Counted from the first letter of the stretch, positions 16,777 through 26,131 are shown. The stretch is 64,000 bases of DNA from Acinetobacter johnsonii CIP 64.6 (GCF_000368045.1 NZ_KB849236.1:727731-791730); one strand, 5' to 3'. A program made the numbers and translations. Notes: generated by a model from the letters alone, not told the origin.

Positions 16777-17778
16777 TTAGTCGGTGATGGTCTGATTAAC
16801 TGCATCACGAACCTCTTTAGGTTCAATGTGACTAATTTTATGACCAAAACTACGTAACCACCACACCAGTTGATTGGTAAAAGGTACGGTAGCATCAACC
16901 AAGATTTGCCCATTTCCAAGCGGTTCTAAAACCTGATTGGTACTGAGTTTGGTTTCTTCCAAATACAGTGCATCTATTTCAGTCATAGTCAGGGTAAGTG
17001 CAACGGTTTCTGTAGGTTTTGAAAAGTCTACACGGAAACCTAATGCACCCGATTCGATGTATTCATCGATATCAAAATTGACTGGGTGTAAGGCACGAGT
17101 GTTTAAAACCGTCGCTGATTTGAAACGGTGCAGTGCAAAGGTTTGAATATCAGTTTTGTCGTGGCGGGTACAAATCAGATAAATAATTGCACCTTTTTGA
17201 ACCAGTGCGAGTGGATTGAGCGTATAGGTTTTTGCTTCAACCGCTTGGTTTAAGCCTTGATAAACGCATTCCAGCTGTTTGTCTTGGAGCAGCCCTTCAT
17301 AGATGGCTTGCTGCGCTGTTTTTTCCACAATCGGGGGAATCAGCGGTTGTGTCGCAGGCACAATGCGTACACGGTTAATCCATTGGCGTACATTGTTTTG
17401 GGTAGAGAGACTACGACGTGCTAAGTCAAACCATGGGTTCATTTCTTCAATTAAGCTTGGAGGAAGAAGATGTTTAAGGTGTTCTTCAACCATCATAAAT
17501 GTCACCGCTTGAGAGCTGGTCATGTGCGGTAAGCTTTGAATTGGAGCATCAGAACGCCAACGCCAACCTTGAGGCACAGCCCCATTGTTTTCAATTGGGA
17601 AGCGTTGAGAGATTTGGTTTAAATCACGTTGAATAGTTCGCAAAGTAATGTCGATACCTTCACGTTGTAAAATCTCTTGCAGCTCTCGAGTGCCCATCCA
17701 TTTTCCAGTGGAAAGGCGAGACAAAATTTGCCATTGGCGATAGAGACTATTGGACGTTTCTTTTTCTTGTATAGACAT
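16777..17778 (-). CDS. WYL-domain transcriptional regulator
   Basis: This 333-residue protein has an N-terminal winged helix-turn-helix (about 12-65, with ITLRTIQRDLNQISQRFPIE) and a central WYL ligand-sensing domain (about 165-235, ECVYQGL ... YTLNPLALVQKGAIIYLICTRHD ... FALHRFKSA). A C-terminal WCX-like extension ends FTNQLVWWLRSFGHKI. WYL regulators often sense nucleotides or nucleic acids and many control defence genes. Here it lies between the split SIR2-TPR gene (same strand, downstream) and the divergent ATP-grasp cluster, so either could be its target. Which one it controls is not visible. Confidence 0.9.
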   Translation of the reverse strand: MSIQEKETSNSLYRQWQILSRLSTGKWMGTRELQEILQREGIDITLRTIQRDLNQISQRFPIENNGAVPQGWRWRSDAPIQSLPHMTSSQAVTFMMVEEHLKHLLPPSLIEEMNPWFDLARRSLSTQNNVRQWINRVRIVPATQPLIPPIVEKTAQQAIYEGLLQDKQLECVYQGLNQAVEAKTYTLNPLALVQKGAIIYLICTRHDKTDIQTFALHRFKSATVLNTRALHPVNFDIDEYIESGALGFRVDFSKPTETVALTLTMTEIDALYLEETKLSTNQVLEPLGNGQILVDATVPFTNQLVWWLRSFGHKISHIEPKEVRDAVNQTITD

Positions 17779-18017
17779 AGTTTAATAAAATTTAGGAGTC
17801 GAAATTACTTACTTGAATGTGAACACAATAAGAAAACTCATTCGTTTAAGCAAGCTTTGCTTGAAATTTTTCAGTTATATTTTTTGACACAACTTAATGC
17901 GAAATAGAATTGAAGCAATGTGTTTTTTATCGATTAATAAACAAAGCATCTTTAGAAATCCATGGCATAGATATTGCTACGTATGGGTTACATATCGATA
18001 ACAATTGAGAGGTTTGT

Positions 18018-19568
18018 ATGTTTAAAGAAGATAAAGATACAAATGTAAATACGATGTTGGACGGATATAAGCTTAACTCTCCTGTATTAAATCCGATTCA
18101 CTCTCATGATCGTCTATCGAGCCAGCCTGTTGGATTGTTTCATCAAATGACCTCGAATTTCTTTAATGAAATGACAGATGACCAAGCGATGTCTGGTGAG
18201 GCTTGTGCGCGTATTGAGCACTGGTTGTCACAGCATAGTGTAGAAGAACTCGAAGAACTGAACCAAATTGCCAAACAGCATTTTTTATATGAAGGTATTA
18301 CGTTTACTGTATATGGTGAATCTGAGGGCATTGAGCGCACCATTCCTTACGATTTAATTCCACGTGTGATCGCTAAACAACAATGGAATAAAATCTCCCT
18401 TGGCTCTGCACAACGTGTGCGGGCTTTAAATCTATTTTTACATGATATTTACCATCAACAAGACATTCTCAAAGCTAAAATTATTCCAGAACTGCAAGTT
18501 TTGACGCATGAAGCTTATCAACCGCATATGTATGAGCACCGTTTAAAAGGTCAGATTTATAGCCAAATTAGTGGAATTGATATTATCCGTGATGGGCAGG
18601 GTGAGTTTTATGTACTTGAAGATAATTTAAGAACGCCGTCGGGCGTGTCTTATATGCTTGAAAGTCGTAAGATTAGTGAAAAACTTATGCCTGATTTGAT
18701 GCAGAAGAACCATATTTTAGGCATAGAACAATACCCACAATTACTCAAACAAATCTTGGCTGAAAATGCTTATGTCGATCAGCCTTTCATCGTGGTGTTG
18801 ACACCGGGACGTTTTAATAGTGCCTATTATGAACATGCTTTTTTAGCCCGTGAAATGGATGTGCCTTTGGTGACATCGCGCGATTTGTTTGTGGAGCATG
18901 ATAAAGTCTATGTCAAAACCATTCGTGGCCGTCAACGAGTAGATGTAATTTACCGACGTTTGGATGATGCATACCTTGACCCACTGTGCTTTATGCCGAA
19001 TAGCACTTTAGGTGTCGCAGGGTTGATGTCGGCTTATTTGAGTCATAACGTGGTTATTGCGAATGCACCAGGCACAGGGGTTGCGGATGATAAGTCGATT
19101 TATCCTTATGTCGATAAAATGATTCAGTTCTATTTAGGTGAAAAACCTATCTTAAAAAATGTTCCGACATATCAATGCCGTGACAAGCAAGATTTAGCTT
19201 ATGTACTGGAGAACCTTGAGCAGTTAGTGGTCAAAGAGGCGCAAGGTTCGGGTGGGTATGGTATGCTGATTGGACCGCAAGCTTGTAAAAGCCAAATTGA
19301 GCAATTTAGAGATAAGCTCATGGCGACGCCGCATTTATATATTGCCCAGCCCACTTTAGAGCTTTCAGTCAGTCCAACCATGACTGAATCGGGTGTTTCT
19401 GAGCGTCATATTGACCTTAGACCGTTTGTGCTCAGTTCACCGTATCGTACCGAAATTGTCCCTGGTGGTTTAACACGTGTTGCGATGAAAGAAGGTTCGT
19501 TGGTGGTCAACTCATCCCAAGGAGGAGGAATTAAAGACACTTGGGTCGTGGAAAACTTACATTCATAA
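18018..19568 (+). CDS. Circularly permuted ATP-grasp protein
   Basis: The 516-residue protein matches the circularly permuted type-2 ATP-grasp family (DUF404/DUF407). Signatures are LYEGITFTVYGESEGIERTI (about 92-111), YVLEDNLRTPSGVSYMLESR (about 200-219), ANAPGTGVADDKSIYPYVD (about 350-370) and KEAQGSGGYGMLIG (about 407-420). Such proteins are predicted to make peptide-like amide bonds, with transglutaminase and alpha-E partners. It starts at ATG 18018 with GAGAGG upstream. It is first in a plus-strand unit of five genes with gaps of 25 bp or less up to the Anbu gene. The substrate is unknown. Confidence 0.93.
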   Translation: MFKEDKDTNVNTMLDGYKLNSPVLNPIHSHDRLSSQPVGLFHQMTSNFFNEMTDDQAMSGEACARIEHWLSQHSVEELEELNQIAKQHFLYEGITFTVYGESEGIERTIPYDLIPRVIAKQQWNKISLGSAQRVRALNLFLHDIYHQQDILKAKIIPELQVLTHEAYQPHMYEHRLKGQIYSQISGIDIIRDGQGEFYVLEDNLRTPSGVSYMLESRKISEKLMPDLMQKNHILGIEQYPQLLKQILAENAYVDQPFIVVLTPGRFNSAYYEHAFLAREMDVPLVTSRDLFVEHDKVYVKTIRGRQRVDVIYRRLDDAYLDPLCFMPNSTLGVAGLMSAYLSHNVVIANAPGTGVADDKSIYPYVDKMIQFYLGEKPILKNVPTYQCRDKQDLAYVLENLEQLVVKEAQGSGGYGMLIGPQACKSQIEQFRDKLMATPHLYIAQPTLELSVSPTMTESGVSERHIDLRPFVLSSPYRTEIVPGGLTRVAMKEGSLVVNSSQGGGIKDTWVVENLHS

Positions 19569-19593
19569 AATAAACAAATATGAGGGTAGAACT

Positions 19594-20196
19594 ATGATTT
19601 TATTAAGCACCAATGCTGAAAATATTTTTTGGTTAGGGCGTTATTTAACACGTACTCAATATTTGTGTGCTCAGTTTCCTTTTACCCAAGACCAGCCTGC
19701 AATGGATTATGCGCATGCATTTTGCTTGCCTGCTTTTGATGCGTGCTCACTGAATGAGCTGATTTTAAACCCAAATAATCCTGCTTCATTTAACCAGCAA
19801 TTTCAAAGCGCTAAGAGTAATGTACAAGACTTGCGCGGGATTTTATCTGCAAAGGCCTACGCGGAACTGAATCAATTTATCAAAAATGCCACTGAAAACA
19901 CCGCCTATATTTGTGATGTGGTTGGAGAGTGTCAGGATGTACTTGAGTCTGAAGCCAGTGATGTCTTTTTATTCTTTAGTTTGGGGCAAATGATTGAGCA
20001 GCTTGACCGTCAAATTCGCCTAAAACAAGATGCACAAAATACTTTAGTTGAAATAGAAAACATCGTCATCTTATTAAAAGAAATGGGCTGGCTAAATTTG
20101 GCACAAGCTTGGCTAGAGCTCAAATCGCAACCTGATGCGATGAATTTTTATCATTTTAGTGATTATATTCAACAATTGTTTGAGGTTGATGTATGA
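19594..20196 (+). CDS. Alpha-E domain protein (DUF403-like), short form
   Basis: The 200-residue helical protein begins MILLSTNAENIFWLGRYLTRTQYL, the typical N-terminal signature of the alpha-E family that accompanies permuted ATP-grasp proteins. It is clearly shorter than the usual ~310 residues, with little left between the N-terminal part and the ending FSDYIQQLFEVDV. The frame is clean and its stop overlaps the start of the transglutaminase gene by four bases, so it is probably a natural compact form. Its biochemical role is unproven. Confidence 0.85.
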   Translation: MILLSTNAENIFWLGRYLTRTQYLCAQFPFTQDQPAMDYAHAFCLPAFDACSLNELILNPNNPASFNQQFQSAKSNVQDLRGILSAKAYAELNQFIKNATENTAYICDVVGECQDVLESEASDVFLFFSLGQMIEQLDRQIRLKQDAQNTLVEIENIVILLKEMGWLNLAQAWLELKSQPDAMNFYHFSDYIQQLFEVDV

Positions 20197-20972
20197 AACT
20201 TATGATCAATCATCAAACGCATTATCAATATAGTGAATTGGCGCTGAAAAGCATTCAATATATCAAAATGACACCTACGAATAATTCACACCAAAAGGTA
20301 TGTCACTGGCATGTGAGTGTGCCAGGAGAGCGAGAAGAAAAACGGGATGCCTTCCAAAATATTTGGATTACCAGTTCGCAACGTGAAGCGTATCAACAGC
20401 TGACCATAATGGCACAGGGCATTGTTGAAATTAATAGCTTGGCAGAACATGGCATCCAAGATCGTCTGAATCCCAATTTATTTTTACAACCGACGCCCAA
20501 TACTCAGTGCAATGCCGAAATGAAGGCATTTGCACATCAGTATGTGCCTGAGCTGAATCGGGAAAATTTGATGAAACTGTCAGAAGCAGTTTTAGCGCAT
20601 ATTCCTTATGTACCTGCTGAAACCTCGGTACTCACTTCGGCAATCGATGCATTCAATGGGCAGCAAGGCGTATGTCAGGACCATAGTCATGTTTTTATTG
20701 CCATGTGTAAGCATCTTGGCTTACCGGTACGTTATGTATCGGGGTATTTGCATGTGCCTGAAACTTCACACCTCGCCAGTCACGCGTGGGCCGAGGTGTA
20801 TATTGATGATGCATGGTATTGTTTTGATACCAGTAATCAATTGTTCAAACCACAGTCACATATCTATGTAGCTATTGGGCGCGATTATTGGGATGTGGCT
20901 CCCGTTCGTGGCGTACGTGAAAAAGGTGGGGTGGAATCGATGCATTCCATGGTACAAGTTTTAAGTTGTTAA
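20193..20972 (+). CDS. Transglutaminase-like protease/ligase
   Basis: The 259-residue protein has an N-terminal beta domain (MKLMINHQTHYQYSELALKS, residues 1-20) and a transglutaminase core. The likely triad is Cys in QQGVCQDHSHVFIAMCK (about 156), His in LASHAWAEVYIDDAWYCFD and Asp in that same segment. It overlaps the alpha-E gene by four bases (ATGA), so the two are translationally coupled. In this cluster family it is predicted to cut or form isopeptide/amide bonds made by the ATP-grasp enzyme. Confidence 0.93.
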   Translation: MKLMINHQTHYQYSELALKSIQYIKMTPTNNSHQKVCHWHVSVPGEREEKRDAFQNIWITSSQREAYQQLTIMAQGIVEINSLAEHGIQDRLNPNLFLQPTPNTQCNAEMKAFAHQYVPELNRENLMKLSEAVLAHIPYVPAETSVLTSAIDAFNGQQGVCQDHSHVFIAMCKHLGLPVRYVSGYLHVPETSHLASHAWAEVYIDDAWYCFDTSNQLFKPQSHIYVAIGRDYWDVAPVRGVREKGGVESMHSMVQVLSC

Positions 20973-20996
20973 GGTTTAGCTGAAAAAGGATGTTCT

Positions 20997-21731
20997 ATGA
21001 CCTATTGTTGTGCACTTCGTCTGCAAGATGGTTTGGTTTTTATAAGTGATACGCGTACGAATGCAGGTGTAGACCATATATCCGTGTTTAGGAAACTGTA
21101 TACCTTTGGTGTAGAGGGTGAACGCTTTATTGCGATTCAAACCTCAGGAAATTTAGCAACGACCCAAGCCGTGATTGGGCATTTAAAAAATCATCTGGAG
21201 CTAAGCCAAGAACCGAATTTATATAGTGTCAATACCATGTTCGAAGCGGCTGAGTTGGTCGGGCATACTTTGAAAAAAGTCTTGGCGGATATGGCACCAG
21301 ACACGCAAGAACAAAGTAATTACTACTGTAGCTTATTGGTCGGTGGACAAATTAAAGGGGCAGAAATGCAACTTTATAATATTTATCCGCAGGGGAATTT
21401 TATTTGTGCGACCAAAGATACGCCGTATTTTCAAATTGGTGAAAGTAAATATGGAAAGCCAATTCTAGATCGTGCATTACGGTATGACATGCCCTTAGAT
21501 GAAGCGGTGAAGTGTAGTTTGATTTCTTTTGATTCAACCTTGCGTTCCAATGTTTCTGTCGGTTTGCCCTTAGATGCTTTGGTGTATACAAGAGATAGTT
21601 TACATATTCCAGTGGGTAAGCGGATTGATGAAGAAGATCCGTATTTTTCAAGCATTAGTAAGCAATGGTCAGATACCTTAAGAAAAGGATTGCAAGAATT
21701 GGCAAAGCCGACGGATGACTATTTAGTATAA
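20997..21731 (+). CDS. Anbu-type proteasome-like Ntn peptidase
   Basis: The 244-residue protein resembles a proteasome beta subunit of the Anbu (ancestral beta subunit) type. After the initiator Met comes Thr2 (MTYCCALRLQDGLVFISDTR), the expected Ntn nucleophile, with Asp in ISDTRTNAG and Lys in SVFRKLYTFG as likely partners. Anbu genes are known to travel with permuted ATP-grasp, alpha-E and transglutaminase genes, exactly as here. The protein is predicted to assemble into a ring or helical particle in the cytoplasm; activity and substrates are poorly known. Confidence 0.9.
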   Translation: MTYCCALRLQDGLVFISDTRTNAGVDHISVFRKLYTFGVEGERFIAIQTSGNLATTQAVIGHLKNHLELSQEPNLYSVNTMFEAAELVGHTLKKVLADMAPDTQEQSNYYCSLLVGGQIKGAEMQLYNIYPQGNFICATKDTPYFQIGESKYGKPILDRALRYDMPLDEAVKCSLISFDSTLRSNVSVGLPLDALVYTRDSLHIPVGKRIDEEDPYFSSISKQWSDTLRKGLQELAKPTDDYLV

Positions 21732-21778
21732 ACGTGTTAGATGCTAAAAATAATGAAATCAATCAATTGGGGAAGTCT

Positions 21779-22204
21779 ATGCGGCAAATTTGCTATGCAA
21801 GTACTTCAACTTCGGATCATGTACAGCTTCTTCAAGATGTTCGGGACATTTTAAGCGAAGCATGTGATTTTAATACAGTACATAATATTTCAGGCGTTCT
21901 TTATTATGCTGATCAGCATTATTTCCAGTGCTTAGAAGGGGGTGAAGCTGCTTTAGAATTATTAATGTCGAAATTATTGAAAGACCCTAGACATAAAGAT
22001 ATTAAAGTCTTTGAGGCGAAAACGATTCACGCGGCACATTTTAGAGCTTGGGGCATGAAGTATGTGCAACGTATGAGTAGCGTACATACCAAAATGCGTG
22101 AGATGGGTTTTGCAACATTTGAACCGCAGAGTATGAGTCAACAACAAATTGATCAGTTGTTACAAGACCTTTACGATGCCCAGTCTGATGAGAGTTTGTG
22201 TTGA
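21779..22204 (+). CDS. BLUF-domain blue-light photoreceptor
   Basis: This flavin-binding light sensor has about 141 residues. ATG 21779 is preferred because GGGGA lies five bases upstream and the family starts MRQICYAS; a GTG at 21734 would add 15 residues. BLUF residues are present: Tyr in QICYAST, Asn in HNISGVLYY, Gln in HYFQCLEGG and Trp in FRAWGMKYV. It follows the Anbu gene by 47 bp and shares its terminator, so it is probably the last gene of that operon. It is of the short BlsA type, with about 40 residues after the domain and no output domain. Confidence 0.93.
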   Translation: MRQICYASTSTSDHVQLLQDVRDILSEACDFNTVHNISGVLYYADQHYFQCLEGGEAALELLMSKLLKDPRHKDIKVFEAKTIHAAHFRAWGMKYVQRMSSVHTKMREMGFATFEPQSMSQQQIDQLLQDLYDAQSDESLC

Positions 22205-22235
22205 AAAAAGCCCAAACAGATGTTTGGGCTTTTTT
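22204..22235. terminator. Strong bidirectional terminator between the BLUF gene and alr
   Basis: AAAAAAGCCCAAACA and its inverted copy TGTTTGGGCTTTTTT enclose two to three bases (GA centre). It ends the BLUF operon on the plus strand. Before the IS3 insertion it would also have lain just after the alr stop on the minus strand; the IS now separates it from alr by 1.3 kb. Confidence 0.9.
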
Positions 22236-22290
22236 ATTGGAACTGCTGTCCCGTCCTGAAATAAGTTTACACCTTTAAGAGGCTTATTTT

Positions 22291-22680
22291 ATGGAACATG
22301 AACGAGAACAAAGAGTTAAACGTACACAAGGTGATTATAGCTTTGCCTTTAAAATGATGGTTGTACATGAAGTAGAAAAAGGGCAAATTACTTATAAACA
22401 AGCTCAGGCAAAATATGGTATTCAAGGAAGATCAACTGTGCTGGTATGGTTACGCAAGCACGGACAACAGGACTGGACTTCGAATATGCCGCCTTCTTCT
22501 AAACGCCAATTAACACCCCAACAACGAATCCGCCAATTAGAAAAGCAGTTAGCCGCAGAAAAGCTTAAAACTGAATTTATTCAGGATGTGATTTATCACA
22601 TTGATAAAGAATGTGGGACTGATCTTGGAAAAAAGTATACCGAGCACGTTTCAAAGATTGGCAAAGCCAAAGAGGACTAA
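22291..22680 (+). CDS. IS3-family transposase OrfA
   Basis: OrfA has 129 residues. It has a helix-turn-helix (FAFKMMVVHEVEKGQITYKQ, then AQAKYGIQGRSTVLVWLRKHG) and a heptad-rich C-terminal segment (RIRQLEKQLAAEKLKTEFIQ) as expected. The slippery heptamer AAAAAAG at 22629-22635 is phased A_AAA_AAG, the classic IS3 frameshift signal, and allows an OrfAB fusion. It is not closely similar to OrfA of the element at 14841. Confidence 0.9.
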   Translation: MEHEREQRVKRTQGDYSFAFKMMVVHEVEKGQITYKQAQAKYGIQGRSTVLVWLRKHGQQDWTSNMPPSSKRQLTPQQRIRQLEKQLAAEKLKTEFIQDVIYHIDKECGTDLGKKYTEHVSKIGKAKED

Positions 22681-23528
22681 GCGTTTCACGTTATTGTCAG
22701 TGGTTGGGAATCACCCGACAAGCTTATTATCAAGCAGAAAAACGTGCTCAAATGACTGCACAAGCAACTGAACAAATACTTGAGTTGGTTATGGAATATC
22801 GTTGTCTCATGCCAAGTATCGGAACACGTAAGTTGTATTGGCTTATTAAAGGCAAATTGTTGCAGCGTGGTTTAAAGTGTGGACGGGATCAGTTATTTAA
22901 AATATTGAAAGAGCATAATTTATTGATTCGCCCCAAGCGTCGCTATACAAAAACTACGGATAGCAAGCATTGGATGAAGAAGCATCCAAATTTATTAAAG
23001 GATTATTCAGCAGTGCAAGCCAACGAAGTCTTTGTTAGTGATATTACTTATGTTGAGAGTGCTGAAGGCGTACATTATTTATCATTGGTGACAGATGCTT
23101 ATACCCGTCAGATTAAAGGTTATAAGTTATCGAATGATATGCGTGCGGAGAATGTTATGCAGGCTCTACATATGGCGATGCAGCATGTGACGGATCGAGC
23201 GACTAGGATGATTCATCATTCAGACAGAGGCTCTCAGTATTGCTCTGAGCTATATCAATCGGCATTGCGCCATTATGGGATATGTCCTTCCATGACAGAT
23301 GGATACCTTGCGAAACAGTGTTTCTCATATCAAAATGCATTAGCAGAGCGGATTAATGGAATATTAAAGCAGGAGTTTTTAACTACACGATGTCAAACCA
23401 TGAAGGAGTTAGATCACTTAATTACGGAATCTATCATGATTTATAATTGCTATAGACCACATTTAAGTTTAAATATGAACACCCCGAATCAGATGTATGA
23501 GCAAACTAAAACCGAGCTAATTGCTTAA
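22635..23528 (+). CDS. IS3-family transposase OrfB (catalytic, read by -1 frameshift)
   Basis: The catalytic half lies in the -1 frame relative to orfA, open from the frameshift site; a possible separate TTG start lies at 22704. The integrase core shows Asp in VFVSDITYVES, Asp in IHHSDRGSQYCS and Glu in ALAERINGILKQEFL, with the ending YNCYRPHLSLNMNTP. Nothing interrupts the frame, so the element is probably competent. Confidence 0.9.
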   Translation, partial: VYRARFKDWQSQRGLSVSRYCQWLGITRQAYYQAEKRAQMTAQATEQILELVMEYRCLMPSIGTRKLYWLIKGKLLQRGLKCGRDQLFKILKEHNLLIRPKRRYTKTTDSKHWMKKHPNLLKDYSAVQANEVFVSDITYVESAEGVHYLSLVTDAYTRQIKGYKLSNDMRAENVMQALHMAMQHVTDRATRMIHHSDRGSQYCSELYQSALRHYGICPSMTDGYLAKQCFSYQNALAERINGILKQEFLTTRCQTMKELDHLITESIMIYNCYRPHLSLNMNTPNQMYEQTKTELIA

Positions 23529-23555
23529 CTCGGTTTGAAGTGGAATACTGTCAAT

Positions 23556-24638
23556 CTATTTCAGGACAAGACATTGCTTACGTGTAGGGCGATTGCTTAA
23601 CCGGCAAAGTAGCTCATAACCAATGGTTCCATTGGCTTCCGCAACATCGTCAACTAAGCGATTTTCACCCCAGAGCTCAACTTTTGTACCGAGGCCGGCA
23701 TTTAAACCCGTCACATCGATCGCAATCATGTCCATTGCTACTCGGCCCACAACAGCTACTGCCTGACCATTTATAGCAACATAGTTTTGCTTTGAAAATG
23801 CACGTGGATAGCCATCTCCATAACCAATCGAAACAATGGCCAGTTCAGTTTCTTGGTTTGCGACAAAATGTGAACCATAGCCGACACCTTCACCTGCTTG
23901 AATGGTATTTAATGCAATAATTTCCGCCGTGAAGGTCATAACTGGCTTTAAGTCTAAGTCGTGTGCATTTTTATCGGCAAAAGGTGATGCACCGTAAAGC
24001 ATGATGCCAGGACGAACAAAATCAAAATGAAGTTCAGGCCATTTAAAAATAGCAGCTGAGTTACAACATGAGGCTAGAATCGGTGAGCACGCTTCTTTGA
24101 TGTGTAGAAATTGCGCACGTTGCTGCTCATTGAGTGGGTGATCCGCATCGGCATTGGCAAAGTGCATTGCCAGTACACATGTAAAGCCTTCTGCTTTCAA
24201 TGAGTCGATGACATCAATGATTTCGGCAACTTTAAAGCCTAAACGGTTCATACCGCTGTTGAGTTTGACCCAGACTTTGAGCTTTTGTGCGATATATGCG
24301 GTTTTATGTGCGATCAACCAATCGACTTGCTGTTGCTGATGAACCACACACTCGATATTTTGCTCAATGACGGTTTGCATTTCATCTGCTGAGAAAACAC
24401 CTTCAATCAGTGTAATCGGTTGTTTAAAGCCGAGTGCACGAATTTCCAGTGCTTCTTCTAAACAGGCGACGCCAAAGGCATCGGTTTCACTTAAGGCTGC
24501 TAAACAGTCTTTGACTCCGTGTCCATAAGCATTGGCTTTGACCATGCTGACGATTTTCGCGTTTGGGGCAAGTTGTTTGACACGGTTTAAATTATATTGC
24601 AGCGCTTGGCTATCAATATAAACTGTTGCTTGACGCAC
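23556..24638 (-). CDS. alr: Alanine racemase, C-terminus rewritten by an IS
   Basis: Alr interconverts L- and D-alanine with PLP, providing D-Ala for peptidoglycan. The 360-residue product carries the PLP-lysine motif VSMVKANAYGHGVKD at about 30-44, IGYGDGYPRAFS with the second catalytic Tyr region, and a C-terminal GYELLCRLSNRPTRK. It starts with GTG at 24638. The last residues (CLVLK) and the TAG stop come from the inverted repeat of the IS3-family element at 22247-23574; the ancestral end was RKQFQ. Only the extreme tail changes, so activity is probably kept. It follows dnaB by 47 bp on the same strand. Confidence 0.95.
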   Translation of the reverse strand: MRQATVYIDSQALQYNLNRVKQLAPNAKIVSMVKANAYGHGVKDCLAALSETDAFGVACLEEALEIRALGFKQPITLIEGVFSADEMQTVIEQNIECVVHQQQQVDWLIAHKTAYIAQKLKVWVKLNSGMNRLGFKVAEIIDVIDSLKAEGFTCVLAMHFANADADHPLNEQQRAQFLHIKEACSPILASCCNSAAIFKWPELHFDFVRPGIMLYGASPFADKNAHDLDLKPVMTFTAEIIALNTIQAGEGVGYGSHFVANQETELAIVSIGYGDGYPRAFSKQNYVAINGQAVAVVGRVAMDMIAIDVTGLNAGLGTKVELWGENRLVDDVAEANGTIGYELLCRLSNRPTRKQCLVLK

Positions 24639-24685
24639 CCTAATTACTACTACAGGGTCATGGAAAGGCGACGATGAGGCTTTAA

Positions 24686-26131
24686 TTATTCCTCATCATC
24701 GTACTGAGCATAAAACTCAGGGGATAAGTTACTAAAGCGGGTATATTGGCCTTCGAAAGCAAGTCGAACGGTACCAATAGGGCCGTTACGCTGTTTGCCA
24801 ATAATAATTTCGGCAGTGCCCGCTTCTTTGGACTCTTTGTTATAGACTTCGTCACGGTAAATAAACATGATCAAGTCGGCGTCCTGCTCGATCGCACCGG
24901 ATTCACGTAAGTCTGACATCACGGGACGTTTGTTTGGGCGGTTCTCGAGGGAACGGTTAAGCTGAGATAGTGCAATTACAGGGCACATCATTTCTTTGGC
25001 AAGAGCTTTTAGGCTTCGCGAAATTTCCGAAATCTCACCGACACGGTTATCCCCCATGCCTGGTACTTTCATCAGCTGTAAGTAATCGACCATAATGCAG
25101 CCGAGTTTACCATCGTGCTGTTTGGCAATACGACGTGCACGTGCTCGAACTTCTGTAGGTGGAAGAGCAGAGGAGTCATCGATATAGAGCTTTTTCTCTT
25201 GCAGTTGCAAAATGGTGCCCGTCACTTTTGACCATTCATCGCCATCGAGTTTACCCGAACGTAAATGGCCCTGATGGACTTTCCCGTAAGAGGAGATCAA
25301 ACGCATAGCGATGGAGTCGGCTGGCATCTCCATGGAGTAAACCAAGGCAGGTAGGTCATTATTAAACAGCACGCTTTCAACCAAATTCATGGCAAAGGTG
25401 GTTTTACCCATCGATGGACGCGCTGCAACAATAATCAAATCACCTGCTTGCATGCCCGAGGTTTTATTGTCGAGTTCAAGAAAACCTGTGGTTAAGCCTG
25501 TAATGCTGCCTTCCATTTGTGATAATTCATTTAGCTTATCAAAGACATCGGCCACAACTGTATTGATGGCTTTAGGCCCTTGAGCTTTGGCATTGTTATT
25601 GTGTTGTTCTGCCAAAGAGAAAATATTGGTTTCGGCCAAATCTAAAATTTCACTGACGTTACGACCTTTGGTGTCATAGGCATTTTGTAAAATTTCAGAG
25701 CTGACCTTAATCATACTGCGCAAAGTCGAAAATTCTTTGATCTTAGTAGCATAAGTTTCCATGTTATAGAAACTAGACGGGGAGTCTGCCATCAATTGCA
25801 TCAGGTACTCTTCACCACCAACCGCATCGAGTAGGTTTTGTGTGGTGAGCCAGTCATGAACTAAAACCGCATCATAGGGTGAGCTGTCTTTGGAGAGTTG
25901 CGCAATGGCGCGAAAAATATATTTATGGCGCGTCGCATAAAAGTCATTTTCAGTCAGTACATCGCCAACTTGTTCAAAGGATTCAGCAACCGTCATTAAA
26001 GCGGCAAGTACAGCTTGTTCCAATGCTAAGTTATGCGGAGGTGTACGGAATTCTTTCAGTTGCCCTGACTCATTTGGTTTATTGTCTTGTTTCGATGAGC
26101 TCTTTTGAGCAGTGGCATTCGCCTGTGACAT
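24686..26131 (-). CDS. dnaB: Replicative DNA helicase
   Basis: DnaB is the hexameric 5'-3' helicase at the replication fork. The product has 481 residues. The N-terminal domain (PHNLALEQAVLAALM, about 31-45) binds primase and loader; the RecA-like C-domain has Walker A ARPSMGKTTFAMN at about 237-249 and IMVDYLQLM (Walker B). SDLRESGAIEQDADLI is another hallmark. No intein is present. It follows rpsF-rpsR-rplI on the same strand, but a strong terminator sits between rplI and dnaB. Confidence 0.98.
   Translation of the reverse strand: MSQANATAQKSSSKQDNKPNESGQLKEFRTPPHNLALEQAVLAALMTVAESFEQVGDVLTENDFYATRHKYIFRAIAQLSKDSSPYDAVLVHDWLTTQNLLDAVGGEEYLMQLMADSPSSFYNMETYATKIKEFSTLRSMIKVSSEILQNAYDTKGRNVSEILDLAETNIFSLAEQHNNNAKAQGPKAINTVVADVFDKLNELSQMEGSITGLTTGFLELDNKTSGMQAGDLIIVAARPSMGKTTFAMNLVESVLFNNDLPALVYSMEMPADSIAMRLISSYGKVHQGHLRSGKLDGDEWSKVTGTILQLQEKKLYIDDSSALPPTEVRARARRIAKQHDGKLGCIMVDYLQLMKVPGMGDNRVGEISEISRSLKALAKEMMCPVIALSQLNRSLENRPNKRPVMSDLRESGAIEQDADLIMFIYRDEVYNKESKEAGTAEIIIGKQRNGPIGTVRLAFEGQYTRFSNLSPEFYAQYDDEE

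Larger units (their letters stand above)
22247..23574 (+). mobile_element. IS3-family insertion sequence at the 3' end of alr
   Basis: The 1,328-bp element has inverted ends: TGTCCCGTCCTGAAATA at 22247-22263 and, on the other strand from 23573, TGTCTTGTCCTGAAATA. The apparent 3-bp target repeat TGC lies at 22244-22246 and 23575-23577. It holds orfA and orfB with a -1 frameshift site. Removing it and one TGC restores an alr gene ending RKQFQ-stop. The right boundary could be one base off, because the ends are not exactly symmetrical. Confidence 0.85.
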
